Origin: Paracentrotus lividus
Lineage: Eukaryota > Echinodermata > Echinoidea > Camarodonta > Echinidae
NCBI GenBank assembly: GCA_940671915.1
Contig: CALNVZ010003426.1
Span: 32,427,531-32,491,530, forward strand
DNA: 64,000 bases
Direction: 5' to 3'
Shown here piece after piece: positions 22,730-30,858 of the stretch. The notes under the pieces were generated by a model. That model was not told where the DNA came from and made no database searches. It saw only the letters and a list, made by a program, of their open reading frames with translations. Every line of letters starts with the position of its first letter. The first letter of the stretch is position 1. The position numbers were made by a program, and so were the translations under genes.

Positions 22730-24030
22730 GGATGGTGGTAGTGGTGATGATGGTGGTGGTGATGGTGGTGGTGGTGATGGTGGTGGTGGTGGTGATGGTA
22801 GTGGTTATGATGGTGGTGGTGATGGTGGTGGTGGTTGTGGTGGTAGTGGTGGTGATGATAATGCTGGTGATTATTTTTATGTTGTTGATGATGTTGTTGA
22901 TGATTGTGATAATTGTAATTGTGATGGTAATGAAGGGGATTATGATGATAAGAATGAAAATGAGATAAGGTTGTATTACATCGACTCGTAAAGAGTGAAC
23001 ACAGATTAAGTTCATAATAATGATATGATTTGATAATTGTATTTTTCAGGAAGGAAGCATCAAATGTAAACCCATCCAATGCGAAGACCTGAATTGCCCT
23101 AATGTCTACACTCCAGTCGGTGAATGCTGCCCTCGATGTCAACCACACAATGCATGTGACCTTACGACCCCTGGACCAAAGGTCACGACTTCTACAGCTA
23201 CTTGCATAATGGATACAGGAGTTGTATATTCTCACAAGGAGAGATGGTTCTTAGATGAGGATCATTGCACAGAGTGTGTGTGTAAGGTAAGAACAATAAA
23301 GTACAGCATTGAAAGCTGATACCAGGGCCCCGTAACACAAAGGATTACGATCAATTGCAAATATGAAGGAACCACTCTGATTGGTTGATGGTCAGTCTTT
23401 TGAATCAACAGCGCATGCAACGACAATCTTGATTGGATAATGCAACTTTGCAAAAATTTGTGTTAGAGGGCCCAGGTGTTGAAAAGTACATTTCACATTA
23501 TTGGCATAATGGACTCCCATTTTCACATGGTGCTTGGTACCAACTGTTTTGCCTATTGTGTATCCATACTCATTGTAATGGGAGTGAACCAGTAAAATTG
23601 TGAACTCATTTTAAATTGAAATTAGCACATAAAGTTAAAGGATATAAATTTGTATTCCAACTTCATTTTATATTTATTGAACTACATAAAATTTTATTCA
23701 AATACATTGCACAAGTAATAACCTGCATTTTCAATGAGACATTCAGTTCATTTTCAAGATAATAAAATATGTATCAGTAACAGATTTATTTTACATTTAT
23801 GGCACTGGGGACACTATTTTGGAGAGAAATTTCATGCCATTAAAACAATGAACATCAACCCGTCTCTAGTACAGACTGTAATGCTGGCTTAAATCCATTC
23901 ATACTTATTCTTCAGGTGATACATTGTATAGCTTTGAGACTTTAAGTTTGATACCATTCTATCTTTTCTTTTCATTGTCTTTTAGGATGGAAACATTTGT
24001 TGTGCTTACAACAGTGCCTGTGCCCCCTGA
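6300..24030 (+). CDS. NELL: NELL-family secreted glycoprotein (LamG-coiled coil-VWC-EGF-VWC), 5' partial
   Basis: Sixteen exons with GT/AG borders and compatible phases join into one frame of about 802 codons plus stop: 6300-6434, 7015-7168, 10352-10619, 11106-11261, 13986-14114, 16014-16107, 16683-16783, 17273-17387, 17881-18138, 19125-19247, 19920-20015, 20606-20746, 21305-21489, 22149-22322, 23050-23286 and 23986-24030. Domain order is that of vertebrate NELL1/NELL2: N-terminal LamG/TSPN, short coiled coil, VWC pair, six EGF-like repeats (several with the calcium-binding D-I-D-E-C start), then VWC repeats to a Cys-rich C terminus. NELL proteins are about 810-816 residues, so only the signal-peptide end is missing. 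The family is secreted and oligomeric, with roles in neuronal signalling (Robo3 ligand for NELL2) and skeletal differentiation. The window cannot tell a NELL1 from a NELL2 orthologue; a single pre-duplication gene is likely. Confidence 0.93.
6506..6563. repeat. (GA)n microsatellite
   Basis: Long GA run followed by a G run and purine-rich sequence to about 6850, immediately downstream of the first NELL exon in the window. Confidence 0.97.
7015..7168 (+). CDS. NELL: NELL exon: LamG domain, second part
   Basis: Encodes [20 protein letters not shown] then [20 protein letters not shown], matching the NELL LamG stretch with the hydrophobic pattern FTILATVQQK..SGVILSI. Acceptor TGTAG, donor AAG|GTAAGT. 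Phase 1 in, phase 2 out. Confidence 0.9.
7169..9975 (+). other. NELL intron, no further gene seen
   Basis: AT-rich intron after the second LamG exon. It contains a poly-T run near 8168-8185, a 16-base palindrome AATAACTATAGTTATT at 9010-9025 and an X-box-like site at 9074-9087. No exon-like frame was found. Confidence 0.7.
9074..9087. promoter_or_regulatory. X-box-like motif (RFX-type) in intron
   Basis: GTTGCTATAGAAAC fits the degenerate 14-base X-box pattern RYYNYYWWRRNRAC. Such a pattern arises by chance fairly often, so function is unproven. Confidence 0.25.
9976..10310 (+). pseudogene. Three decayed partial copies of the NELL LamG exon
   Basis: Copies at about 9976-10074, 10121-10206 and 10254-10310 repeat pieces of the exon at 10352-10619 (for example CTTCTACTACACCCATGA and GTGGTCCAAACTGAGTCAA) with deletions and stops. 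The intron end TAATAATTGTA..CATATCATT..TTTTAG is repeated with each. The last copy is an internal deletion joining TACGCGG to CTGAGTCGATACCC. Confidence 0.88.
10352..10619 (+). CDS. NELL: NELL exon: LamG domain core
   Basis: Encodes [20 protein letters not shown], then the conserved PY(P/R)...[16 protein letters not shown] and a YVGQRG strand. This is the most conserved part of the LamG/TSPN domain. It is the last and only complete unit of a local array whose three upstream units are decayed partial copies. Confidence 0.94.
11106..11261 (+). CDS. NELL: NELL exon: end of LamG domain and coiled-coil start
   Basis: Encodes [20 protein letters not shown], the Cys motif SCPTC, then a heptad-like helix [16 protein letters not shown]. 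It aligns with the NELL segment GIIQDGKIIF...TCPTC and the following oligomerising coiled coil. Phase 0 at both borders. Confidence 0.93.
13986..14114 (+). CDS. NELL: NELL exon: coiled-coil end and first half of VWC1
   Basis: Encodes [20 protein letters not shown] followed by the VWC half-motif W-x(5)-C-x2-C-x-C ([11 protein letters not shown]). Phase 0 at both ends, 43 codons. The following intron carries the long CAT array. Confidence 0.93.
14239..14738. repeat. Long (CAT)n array with CAA and ATT interruptions
   Basis: About 500 bases of CAT/ATC trinucleotides in a NELL intron. An internal block (TTATTATTCACCTCAT... CAACAACAACAACATC) occurs twice about 230 bases apart, so the array grew by duplication of blocks as well as by slippage. 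Confidence 0.97.
15502..15713. mobile_element. Possible MITE in NELL intron
   Basis: Left end ACCAGCATTAATTAAAG and right end CTTTAATACTGGT are roughly inverted. No target duplication could be assigned. Confidence 0.3.
16014..16107 (+). CDS. NELL: NELL exon: second half of VWC1
   Basis: Encodes [19 protein letters not shown] and ends in the VWC signature CCPIC followed by K. Poly-T precedes the CAG acceptor. Ends one base into a codon. Confidence 0.92.
16683..16783 (+). CDS. NELL: NELL exon: VWC2-like module, first half
   Basis: Encodes [18 protein letters not shown] then [12 protein letters not shown]. In vertebrate NELL the matching module lies between VWC1 and the first EGF repeat. Phase 1 in, phase 0 out. 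Confidence 0.88.
17060..17180. repeat. Copy of a GTCCAGG-rich palindromic repeat
   Basis: Contains GTTGTCCTGGTGGTAATTGT and CCAGGGGGTAGTTGTCCTGA. Related sequence lies in the SLC5A introns at 51497-51640 and 61334-61468, so it is a dispersed family. Confidence 0.6.
17273..17387 (+). CDS. NELL: NELL exon: VWC2-like module, second half
   Basis: Encodes [19 protein letters not shown] and the closing C-C-x2-C motif (GSCCEFCQ). Acceptor TTGTAG, donor CAAG|GTAATC. The next intron contains a LINE tail relic. Confidence 0.88.
17440..17650 (+). mobile_element. Non-LTR retrotransposon tail relic
   Basis: One frame reads [15 protein letters not shown], then after a frameshift [15 protein letters not shown]. 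The F-x-G-x-x-x-W-N-x-L ... F-K-x-x-L/M-K-x-x-F pattern is the usual C-terminal end of CR1/RTE/Jockey-type reverse transcriptase proteins. Only the last ~60 codons remain, within a NELL intron. Confidence 0.65.
17881..18138 (+). CDS. NELL: NELL exon: EGF-like repeats 1 and 2
   Basis: Encodes two six-cysteine modules: one beginning DYCAMGHSC and ending NGNC, then a calcium-binding module [15 protein letters not shown] ending in [10 protein letters not shown] with the Asn/aromatic hydroxylation-type stretch [12 protein letters not shown]. It ends with C of a split codon completed by AG in the next exon. Confidence 0.93.
18139..18970 (+). other. NELL intron between EGF2 and EGF3 exons
   Basis: AT-rich intron with a foldback MITE at about 18663-18813. 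Nothing coding seen before the EGF3 relic. Confidence 0.7.
18663..18813. mobile_element. Foldback MITE in NELL intron
   Basis: Left end CAGGGAGTGTTTCACGAAGT and right end GACTTGGTGAAACACAGCCC fold back on each other, with inner complementary blocks (GACTGGAAC..TTCTTG and CAAGAACTGATCACCAGTC). Confidence 0.65.
18971..19056 (+). pseudogene. Decayed copy of the EGF3 exon
   Basis: After the same TTATTTCAG acceptor it reads AGATTGATGAATGTGATGCT..., close to the functional exon at 19125, then loses the second half. The frame runs into a stop near 19052-19055, and no donor or Cys-x-Cys end remains. The preceding AATCA-rich intron end is also repeated, so unit length is about 154 bases. Confidence 0.8.
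19125..19247 (+). CDS. NELL: NELL exon: EGF-like repeat 3 (calcium-binding)
   Basis: Encodes [18 protein letters not shown] followed by GSFTCTC and GDGTYC, a full six-cysteine calcium-binding EGF module. It aligns with the NELL repeat containing GQHNCDENAIC. Phase 1 at both ends, as usual for a shuffled EGF exon. Confidence 0.94.
19336..19429. repeat. Perfect 37-bp inverted repeat with 20-base loop
   Basis: Arms 19336-19372 and 19393-19429 are exact reverse complements (left arm starts AATTTTTGCCCATTTTTG). Outside them the complementarity continues imperfectly. A smaller palindrome, CCATGTCACA/TGTGACATGG, lies just upstream near 19288-19315. Confidence 0.92.
19734..19765. repeat. (CT)n microsatellite
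   Basis: CT run forming the pyrimidine tract before the EGF4 relic. A shorter version precedes the functional EGF4 exon. Confidence 0.9.
19767..19851 (+). pseudogene. Decayed copy of the EGF4 exon
   Basis: Nearly identical to 19920-20004 (CTATCTGTAGTAAGGTATGT..., reading [20 protein letters not shown]), preceded by the same CT-rich tract and CAG. The copy stops after GGAGATGC and runs into ATT/GAT repeats, so the last Cys codon and the donor are gone. Unit length is about 153 bases. Confidence 0.85.
19920..20015 (+). CDS. NELL: NELL exon: EGF-like repeat 4
   Basis: Encodes [20 protein letters not shown] then GYEGDSCEL, a non-calcium EGF matching the NELL repeat with CRYGGTCVAPNKCVC. Phase 1 at both borders, donor GTAAGT. 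Confidence 0.94.
20030..20180. repeat. Direct repeat in NELL intron
   Basis: TAGTCCATCTCTCTTTTTAA followed by TCCCTCA.TTTTTATCAAG occurs near 20031-20070 and again near 20141-20180, about 110 bases apart. Confidence 0.8.
20606..20746 (+). CDS. NELL: NELL exon: EGF-like repeat 5 (calcium-binding)
   Basis: Encodes [18 protein letters not shown], then [10 protein letters not shown] and a longer last loop ([15 protein letters not shown]), as in the NELL repeat NLPGWYHCEC...GESC. D-K-D-E-C replaces the commoner D-I-D-E-C. Phase 1 at both ends. Confidence 0.94.
20747..21304 (+). other. NELL intron between EGF5 and EGF6 exons
   Basis: Non-coding sequence of average composition. No exon, hairpin or known element recognised. 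Confidence 0.6.
21305..21489 (+). CDS. NELL: NELL exon: EGF-like repeat 6 and VWC start
   Basis: Encodes [20 protein letters not shown], a short EGF end ([14 protein letters not shown]), then the VWC opening [15 protein letters not shown]. The EGF-VWC fusion exon is the same arrangement as NELL (PSGPSCSGDC then W..C..C.C). Ends in phase 0. Confidence 0.93.
21490..22148 (+). other. NELL intron before VWC exon
   Basis: Contains a locally GC-richer stretch near 21760-21920 (many GCGC/GCATGCG words), probably repeat-derived. No exon recognised. Confidence 0.5.
22149..22322 (+). CDS. NELL: NELL exon: VWC end and next VWC start
   Basis: Encodes [20 protein letters not shown], the CCPMC closing motif, then [20 protein letters not shown] and CKDCQCM. 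Donor ATG|GTAAGA. A relic of its 3' half lies 273 bases downstream. Confidence 0.93.
22339..22496. repeat. GAT/GATT trinucleotide array
   Basis: Imperfect (GAT)n tract directly after the donor of the VWC exon. It lies between the functional exon and its decayed copy. Confidence 0.95.
22532..22607 (+). pseudogene. Decayed copy of VWC exon 3' half
   Basis: AGCTATTACCTATAACCATA and the following bases repeat 22259-22336 with substitutions. The donor equivalent reads GC instead of GT (TTGGCAAGAAAGAC against ATGGTAAGAAAGAC), so the copy cannot splice in the usual way. It is followed by a second GAT/GGT array. Confidence 0.85.
22618..22900. repeat. GAT and GGT trinucleotide array
   Basis: (ATG)n grading into (GGT)n/(GAT)n interruptions in a NELL intron. 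Both strands give long His-, Met-, Asp- or Val-rich frames that are not genes. Confidence 0.95.
23050..23286 (+). CDS. NELL: NELL exon: VWC end, linker and last VWC start
   Basis: Encodes [20 protein letters not shown], the CCPRC motif, a Thr-rich linker, then [17 protein letters not shown] and CTECVCK. Phase 0 at both ends, 79 codons. It corresponds to the exon in vertebrate NELL holding CCPRC and the last VWC opening. Confidence 0.93.
23322..23475. mobile_element. MITE in NELL intron
   Basis: Left end CCAGGGCCCCGTAACACAAA and right end TTTGTGTTAGAGGGCCCAGG are near-inverted. The same family may occur near 32800-33020 (TGTAACACAAA..). Confidence 0.7.
23986..24030 (+). CDS. NELL: NELL last exon with stop codon
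   Basis: Encodes [14 protein letters not shown] then TGA. It aligns with the NELL C terminus NGRVCCSVDFEC. Acceptor TTTTAG at 23980-23985. Confidence 0.92.
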   Translation, partial: DGNICCAYNSACAP

Positions 24031-26399
24031 TTATCTGATGTGTGGGACTGAAGATCATCATGTGTGCAAACTAATATCTATACCATAAGAAGTTACGTGT
24101 AACCCAGCTTTCTAAAACCCAGTGTTGATCAACTATGCATGTATAATCTGAAAGCTTATGTCCCCAAGCTTTTCAATGATACAAGTACATTATTTACTGT
24201 GGTTGTTTTTGTGATGGCTTTATTTTCGTGAATTTTTGCAAACAATCCTTGCAAAATTCCTACTTCAATATAAGGCTATTAATAGTACTGAAGACATGTG
24301 TAATCTAAAAGCTTACGTCTCTAATCTCTTCATTGATACAAGTACATTATTTACTGTATAAATGGTTGTTTTGGCGATGGCTGTATTTTCGTGAATGTTG
24401 CAAAACAATCCTTGCAAAAATATCCACTTCAATATAAGGCTATTCATAGTACTGAAGACATCACAAAAGTCTCAAAATTATTCACTAGCGAATTTTTTGC
24501 AACTACATATTAGTCCAAAATCGTGAAAATATTGGCTTATACAGTATTTTTGTATATCTTTTAGGGCCCTACAATTGCAAACAATAGTCCTTTCATGCAT
24601 CAACAAGTATTTATTGTCTGCTGTGCATAGGTTTATAAAGTCCGGCACTTTGTGCAGTTAGAACAGGATGGTCTTAAAAGTTTCAGTTCAATAAAAGATA
24701 ATGAATATTCTTTGTACATGTATGCAAACTTACCATGTTTCAGCTAATTAATGCCAAGTCACAAAACAAAATATAACCTTGCAATACATGAATTTTTTGG
24801 GTGTGAAATCTTCCATTTAAGACAACCATAGTGAATAATTGTAGACATTTTCAAAACAATGTTTGATGGGCATTACCATGAAAAATCTCTCAAGGAGGCG
24901 CACGGAAGCCGATACATTTTCATGATATGTGTGTATTTATACTATTGCTGAAAAGAATGTTGTGTATTAACTTTGGTTTTTGAAAGCTGGTGTTCAGGTT
25001 TATTGGAGAAACTAGTAAAGTTGGGGCTTAAAAGAAGCGCATTTATGCCGTGTTGATATAAGACTACCGGTATATGGCTATTATCATGAACGGAAACGTT
25101 TAATGTAAATAATGAGAAGAACTATAGCCATAATGTTCATGGAGCAGTAGCATATTACCTTCATCTATTCCATCCTGTGCATTCGTTTTATATATCAACT
25201 GACAATAGTGATTTCATATTTGTATTTTGAAAGTGACAAAACTGTATCTTCCATATATCTTACGAGTTGTTTATATATCTGTGAATTTGTCTGTGAGAAC
25301 ATGTAGAATATTATGCAAACAGTTACAGTTGAGTTTTATGTGCTGCTTCTTTGAGTCTTTATTTCAAATTATGCTATTTCTGTTGTACATTAGTCTTGCC
25401 AGTATATACCTCAATTAATGGTCTGAAATTTTATGTGTTATTTAATTTTTAACTTGCTTTATAGTGATTATCACGAAATTTAGAAAACATGGAATGGTGT
25501 GATATCGTACAAACCTCCAACGCCGAGGCCAAGTTCGGTTATAGCTACTTCCGGAGGTATTTTTCACAAAGATCTGTGCATGAAAATGGGCACATTTTTA
25601 TATAATTTACGCAATTAATTAAAAGCATTGTAGAGGTTTATATAACAAGATAAACGCCTGTGTATATTTATCAACTTATTATTTATATATTAGAGTATTA
25701 TTTTTGTGTATATGCTTTGCCATGATTAAAGTTCTTGTACTAAATGATCAAACCACAAAAAAAGTTATATATCCGTGTAGTGACGATCAATATGCAAACA
25801 TTTTTTAATTGATTTTTAATTATATTTTCATGTAGTTTTAGGCTCTGAGGCTGTATATATGTACATTCATAGTCTTTATTTAATTTTAATACTTTGTGAA
25901 AATCAAATAGATTTTAGAAGTAGCTCCACCCCCCCCCCAAAAAAAAAAAAGAGAAGAAAAAGCCAACAACTCAATGTTTGTTCATAATTGAAGAAGTTTT
26001 GTGTTAAAACTTTAATGTGAGGAGCAAGTATTAAAAGTGAATTCCCTAAATAGCTGTATATGTTGTACCATGGTACATAGTCACTACTGAAGGGTTTTTT
26101 GCAGACACATGTTTGCATCTGTATCATTATTATTGAGATACATTTGAGTGTATTGTATGGTGACCTCTAACACACGATTTAATTATTTCATGGAATAATG
26201 TAAGGAAGTAATAACAGGACCCAAATGAGCGACATCCGTCAATTCCATACCTATTGTAGTGTGTAAATTATGTATTTACAAAATTATCTAAATAGTTGAT
26301 GTCTATGTACTAGATAATTCAGTGTATTAAATGTACATGATAACAATGTGGTTGTCCTGAACACAATACTAATAATGGTATGTTTTCTTACAAAATAAA
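24031..26399 (+). other. Probable NELL 3' untranslated region
   Basis: AT-rich stretch without coding sense after the stop. AATAAA hexamers occur at 24690-24695 and 26394-26399; either could end the transcript. It includes a two-copy tandem segment of about 158 bases (24141-24461). Confidence 0.45.
24141..24461. repeat. Two-copy tandem repeat of about 158 bp
   Basis: ACAAGTACATTATTTACTGT, TATTTTCGTGAAT and CTTCAATATAAGGCTATT occur in the same order in 24141-24298 and 24299-24461, with scattered differences. Confidence 0.88.
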
Positions 26400-26516
26400 A
26401 TATGCATCAAAACTCAAAGACTGCATTGTACTTTACCAGTGATTGAATCATGTGACAATAAAATAACATCAAGTACATGTACATTGTTGAAAGGATGGTA
26501 GTGGATAGTGAAGGAG

Positions 26517-26833
26517 TTAGAGAAAGAGAGAGAGAGGGGTGGGGCAAAAGAGAGGGCAAATGAGGGGGAGGGCAAGAGAGAGCAAGAGGGGTAAGAAAGA
26601 GGGTGAGAGAGAAAGAGACGGGGCAAAAGAGAGAGAGAAAGAGATTGCAAGAAACATGGAGAGATAAAGAGGGTAAGAGAAATGCATGAAACTAAGAAAT
26701 GAGGAGGGTGAGAGAGAGAGATGGGGCAAGAGAGAAATTGAAAGAGACAAAGGTAGATAGGATGAGTGAGAGAGAGATGGACAAGTGAAGGGCAAATGTG
26801 TGAGAGAGAGAGAGAGAGAGAGAGGATGAGAGA
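26517..26833. repeat. GA-rich low-complexity tract
   Basis: Imperfect GAGA/GGGAGA purine tract of about 320 bases in the spacer between NELL and PON. Confidence 0.92.
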
Positions 26834-27059
26834 GATATTGAAAGAAACATAGCATACTACTAGTAATTGCTTCTGCTAAATATTAAAAAAAAAATGTGTG
26901 TCATGATTACAATAGTATAAAGCCAGATGGAATAATGTTAATGATGAGTATGGATATGCTAGTGATAAACTATTCTGAAAAATGAAGGCAATGGTGAAAA
27001 TGATATTGAAATTATAGGAATGAGGATGATTATGATAAAAAAGATAAAGAACATTTTCC

Positions 27060-27530
27060 ATCTTTCATTAACCTGTTCATCCTTCCTATTATTTGTTCTT
27101 TCTGGCATACATTATGTCAGTCTGTTGTTTGTCCGACCTATCATTTATCATTTCTGTCATACCTTTTCCATCTTTCAAAAACTCATTTGTCATTCTTATC
27201 ATTCATCCTTTGTCATACATTCTTTTCCTTTTGAATCGACTCATTTATTCTTTTCTCCCATTCATTTTTCCATCTTTCATTGACTCATCCTTTCTTTTTA
27301 TCCTTTCTGTCATACATTATGTCTATCTGTCATCAACTAACTCCATCCTTCATTTCATTTATCTTTTCTGTCATACATTCTTTCTATCATTCATTCTCTC
27401 AATCATTTGTTTTATCATACACTCATTCATTCATCTCATTAATGTATTCTGTCATTTACTCATTAATTATTTCTGCCATTCTTTGCATCATACATATACA
27501 CATTCATTTTTTCATTCTAATATGAACAAT
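27060..27530. repeat. Degenerate TCAT-rich pyrimidine repeat
   Basis: TTCTGTCATACATT and CATTCATT words recur at irregular spacing. The open frames here are by-products of this composition. Confidence 0.8.
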
Positions 27531-27549
27531 TAGTTCCTTTGAACACTTA

Positions 27550-27962
27550 GGCCCGAATTCACAAAGGTGGTTTCTGCCAAACCCACGGATCCGCGGATTT
27601 GTGAATATTCATGTAATAATTACGCTTAATTGTAGCGCGTACATTGAAAAAGGTCCAATATGAATGCGCGATTTTGTCATTTTGCACGAGATATACGCCA
27701 GTTGCTATGGTGTTGACATAATGAGCCCACGGTTTTGAATTAATGAGTCCACTGTTGAGTCAACGGTTTATTTAAATTAATTTGAATAAACAGCAGCAAA
27801 ACCATAGCGACAAGCGTAAATTTAGAGCTGTGTGACAAAATCGCGCATTCATATTGGATCTTTCTCACAGTACGCGCTAAAATTAAGCGTATTTATTACA
27901 CAAAATCTACATAATCCACGGATCCGTGGGTTTGGCAGAAACCACCTTTGTGAATTCGGGCC
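27550..27962. mobile_element. Harbinger-type foldback MITE, 413 bp
   Basis: Ends GGCCCGAATTCACAAAGGTG and its inverse match over more than 40 bases, and complementarity continues inward (GCGCGATTTTGTCA / TGACAAAATCGCGC). TTA directly flanks both ends (27547-27549, 27963-27965), the three-base target duplication typical of PIF/Harbinger elements. No coding capacity. Confidence 0.85.
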
Positions 27963-28154
27963 TTAATATTTATACAATCTACATCTGTGAATGCAATTAA
28001 ATTCATGAGAAATCTATTTATTTAGAAAATACAAAATAGAAATTACAAAAAGCATTGTCATATTATGTTCCAGCTAACCATGCATTTACATTCAAATGAT
28101 CCCAGATAAAGTTTCACTTTCAATGGATATTGCTTCATAAAATCTACATTTAAT

Positions 28155-28334
28155 GCTACAGTCACACAGACACTTACATTGAGTTACGTCCGATTGCGTC
28201 CAAAAATTATTACAGTGAGAATAGTGATAATTTCGTTCATTCAATAAAACAAAAAGAAATACATAATAGATTATAGAATAGAAGATGAAATAAGGATAAA
28301 ACAACATAAACATAAGTGTCTGTGTGACTGCAGC
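28155..28334. mobile_element. MITE, about 180 bp
   Basis: Left end GCTACAGTCACACAGACACT and right end AGTGTCTGTGTGACTGCAGC are inverted with one mismatch. No open frame inside. Confidence 0.78.
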
Positions 28335-29096
28335 ATAAGAGATCAAAATGCCATTTGAAAGTTCTGTTGTGATACATGTAAATGAATACAAATTAACTCT
28401 GCCACCACTCAATAAATAAGACACTAGTACTTTAAGTATACATACACAAGGTAAATAATCATGAGATGTTTCATACTTACAGATAAATAATGATAAATAG
28501 ATAATACTACCAACAAATCAATCTATTCAATGAAGCTAGGGACATTGTAAATTCGGCATCTTGTACATATCGCCCCTTTAATTTATGAACTTTTTTGTTC
28601 CTTAGTCCATGACAGGAAAACTGAGAAATCAGTTGTTGTCAATTTTCAAGCAATCAAATATCATTCCTTATTCATGTACATGTATACTGTGAAGCATTAA
28701 ATAATTCTTGATATTGTATTATTTTTGTATATTTGTGGGCTGGGCTTATTTTTTTTAAATACATGTAGACAAAAAGAATTTGAATTATGGACAATAAATT
28801 GGAATTAATTGAATTTAGGGTTAGGGTTTAGGCTTGTGTTTGAACAATTTTTTTCCTTGGGGGAGGTAGAGTGATCCAAAGGGCCGATTTTCCATGGATC
28901 CATACTGTAGTACTGATTTTACAAAAACAAAACAATGAACACAATATAAGTAGGCTAAATACATTGCAAACAGATTGTCATAACTTCATAAATTAAATGT
29001 ACAATCCATTATTCATTACAAAGATTGTCTGGCACGTACTTTGACAACAGTTGCATAGCCGTGAATGTTAACACTAAACAAACTCCATCAAGGGTT

Positions 29097-29359
29097 CACT
29101 AGCACAGTGAGCAAGCCCTTTACTGTCCCTCGCCATTTTCTAGCTGTTTTCCCTCTTTTTTCTTGCTTTTTTTGTAGAAGTTTGGTTGAATAGAGTGGGT
29201 GAATAGACTCAACGTTATGTAGCTGAAAAGTCTCCCTTTTATCACCATTTTGTAGCAAAAGGGCCAAATTTTGTCACTTAAGATTTTCCCATAGGAATTT
29301 GTACACAGAACAGCTAGAAAATGGCAAATTTTTGAACAGCTTGCTCACTGTGTAGTGAT
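29097..29359. mobile_element. MITE, about 260 bp
   Basis: Left TCACTAGCACAGTGAGCAAG and right CTTGCTCACTGTGTAGTGA are inverted with one indel. An inner pair GCCATTTTCTAGCTGTTTT / AGAACAGCTAGAAAATGGC adds to the foldback. Confidence 0.8.
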
Positions 29360-29799
29360 ATACATGATCATAAAAATTTGCAGGACATTGCATCTATTGA
29401 AGAATGCAGCACCCTATACAACTCAGTTTTATGGCATAAAAGAGTTTTTCTATCCTACATGTAACATTTTTATACAAATATTTAAAAAAAGATCTAACAA
29501 TCTACTATTGCAATCATATGCCTTTTTCCACTCCAAACTATTGCTATACATTTCATACATTTACATAAATAAATATATTGCACATTAAATTACTTGTTCT
29601 CATGGGCTAACCGACCTAATGGGTGATTTTTTGCTCTGTACCCAATCCATCTGCTAAATTGTATCCTGAGATCTTAATAATATATAATATTTATATTTAC
29701 ATCTATCCATCACATGAATACATGTACAGTCAACCCGTCTACTGAAAACACCCAAGGAGGGAAGTCAACTAAAAAGTCAGGGGCCTTTATAGACAGGTT

Positions 29800-29960
29800 C
29801 CTTTTATTGCACTTTGTTTCCTTCAGACTACTAGTACCTGGAGGAGTCTGAAGCAAACAAAGAAAGACCCGTTACTACTTGGACTTAATGAAGTAGTAAC
29901 TGGTCTTCCTTTGTTTCCATCAGACTGACTGGACCAACCAATCATCACCATGTCATATAT
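29800..29960. repeat. Imperfect foldback repeat
   Basis: TTTGTTTCCTTCAGACTACT is followed by its rough complement AGTCTGAAGCAAACAAAG, and GTTACTACTT by AAGTAGTAAC. Confidence 0.55.
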
Positions 29961-30054
29961 TAGGCTTCACACATTAGCAAGCCCTTGGACTTTGTGGACT
30001 AGCCAGTCTTTCTTTTTTGCCTTTAGAATGCCTGGAGCAAATCATTCATCATGG

Positions 30055-30450
30055 TTTATATCCACTTGGTCTAACAGTAGTTGGTCCAATTCTCTGATTG
30101 TCTAATACCACTTGGGCTAAAACCATTTGGTCTACTAACAATTTGGTCTAATTTCCTTTGGTCTAATGACGACTTGGTCTCATTACCAATTCATCTATTA
30201 AATAGCCAAATGGTCTAATTGCAATTTCGTTTACTTCCCAAATGAATATTTAGTCTATTTCCAGTTTGGTACAGGAATTGTCCAGGTGGTGTTAGACATC
30301 AGACAAAATGGACATTAGACCATATGGGAATTACACAAAATGGTAAACGGGTGAAGTGGTAATTAGACCAAAAGGTAGCTAGATGATCTGGTTGTGGGCA
30401 AAATGAAATCAGACCATGTGGGATGAGACCAAAGTGGGCTTAGACAAAAT
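30055..30450. repeat. TTGGTCTAA palindromic repeat
   Basis: The left half repeats TTGGTCTAAT-like words (30067, 30129, 30147, 30165 and on); the right half repeats their complements (ATTAGACCA, CAGACCATGTGG). The whole forms a ragged dispersed palindrome in the PON 3' flank. Confidence 0.75.
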
Positions 30451-30455
30451 GGCAA

Positions 30456-30851
30456 TTGCAGAGATGTCAAGTTGAAAAACAAAATTTGCGTGAGATCATT
30501 CATATCGTGTTTGAAAGCAGTGCGCACGCGGCGCGCGTTACCACATATGCGCGCGCGCAGTAGTAATTTGTACATAAAGGAGGCGCGCGCGCACGCTACA
30601 CATGTTTCACGTAGTAAGCTGTCTTGCATATAACGATCGCCCGCTTGAAAACATCGCACTCGCAGGTACGATGCGCGACAAAACTGCCGATATTTAGGGT
30701 TTTGAGACTCCAAAATAGTGAAAAAATCTATAATAATGCTACTTTTTCTCATTTTGCGTGAGAAATGGGGTGTTGTGAGTGAGATCGTGAGACGGACCCA
30801 AAATGCGTGATTCTCACGCAAGATGCATGAGACTTGGTAGCTCTGCAATTG
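30456..30851. mobile_element. MITE 13 bases beyond the PON stop
   Basis: Inverted ends TTGCAGAGATGTCAAG (30456-30471) and CTTGGTAGCTCTGCAA. If the element runs CAGAG...CTCTG, CAATTG flanks both sides as a 6-base target duplication. The interior is unusually CpG-rich (GCGCGCGCGCAG, GGCGCGCGCGCACGC), in contrast with the AT-rich surroundings. Confidence 0.7.
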
Positions 30852-30858
30852 ACCATCA

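Larger units (their letters stand above)
24031..30858. other. Spacer between the convergent NELL and PON genes
   Basis: No gene seen. It holds the probable 3' untranslated regions of both genes, a GA tract, a TCAT-rich tract, at least four MITE-type elements and the TTGGTCTAA palindrome. Confidence 0.7.

Noticed and set aside
22339-23235. Met-, Asp-, His- and Thr-rich frames up to 232 residues
   Set aside because: Products of GAT/GGT arrays overlapping a real NELL exon on the other strand or frame.
26414-27533. Leu/Ser/Pro- and Phe/His/Ser-rich frames
   Set aside because: Composition effect of GA-rich and TCAT-rich low-complexity DNA.
30363-30848. 161-residue minus-strand frame after the PON stop
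   Set aside because: Lies inside a MITE and a palindromic repeat; composition follows the repeat, and no domain is visible.
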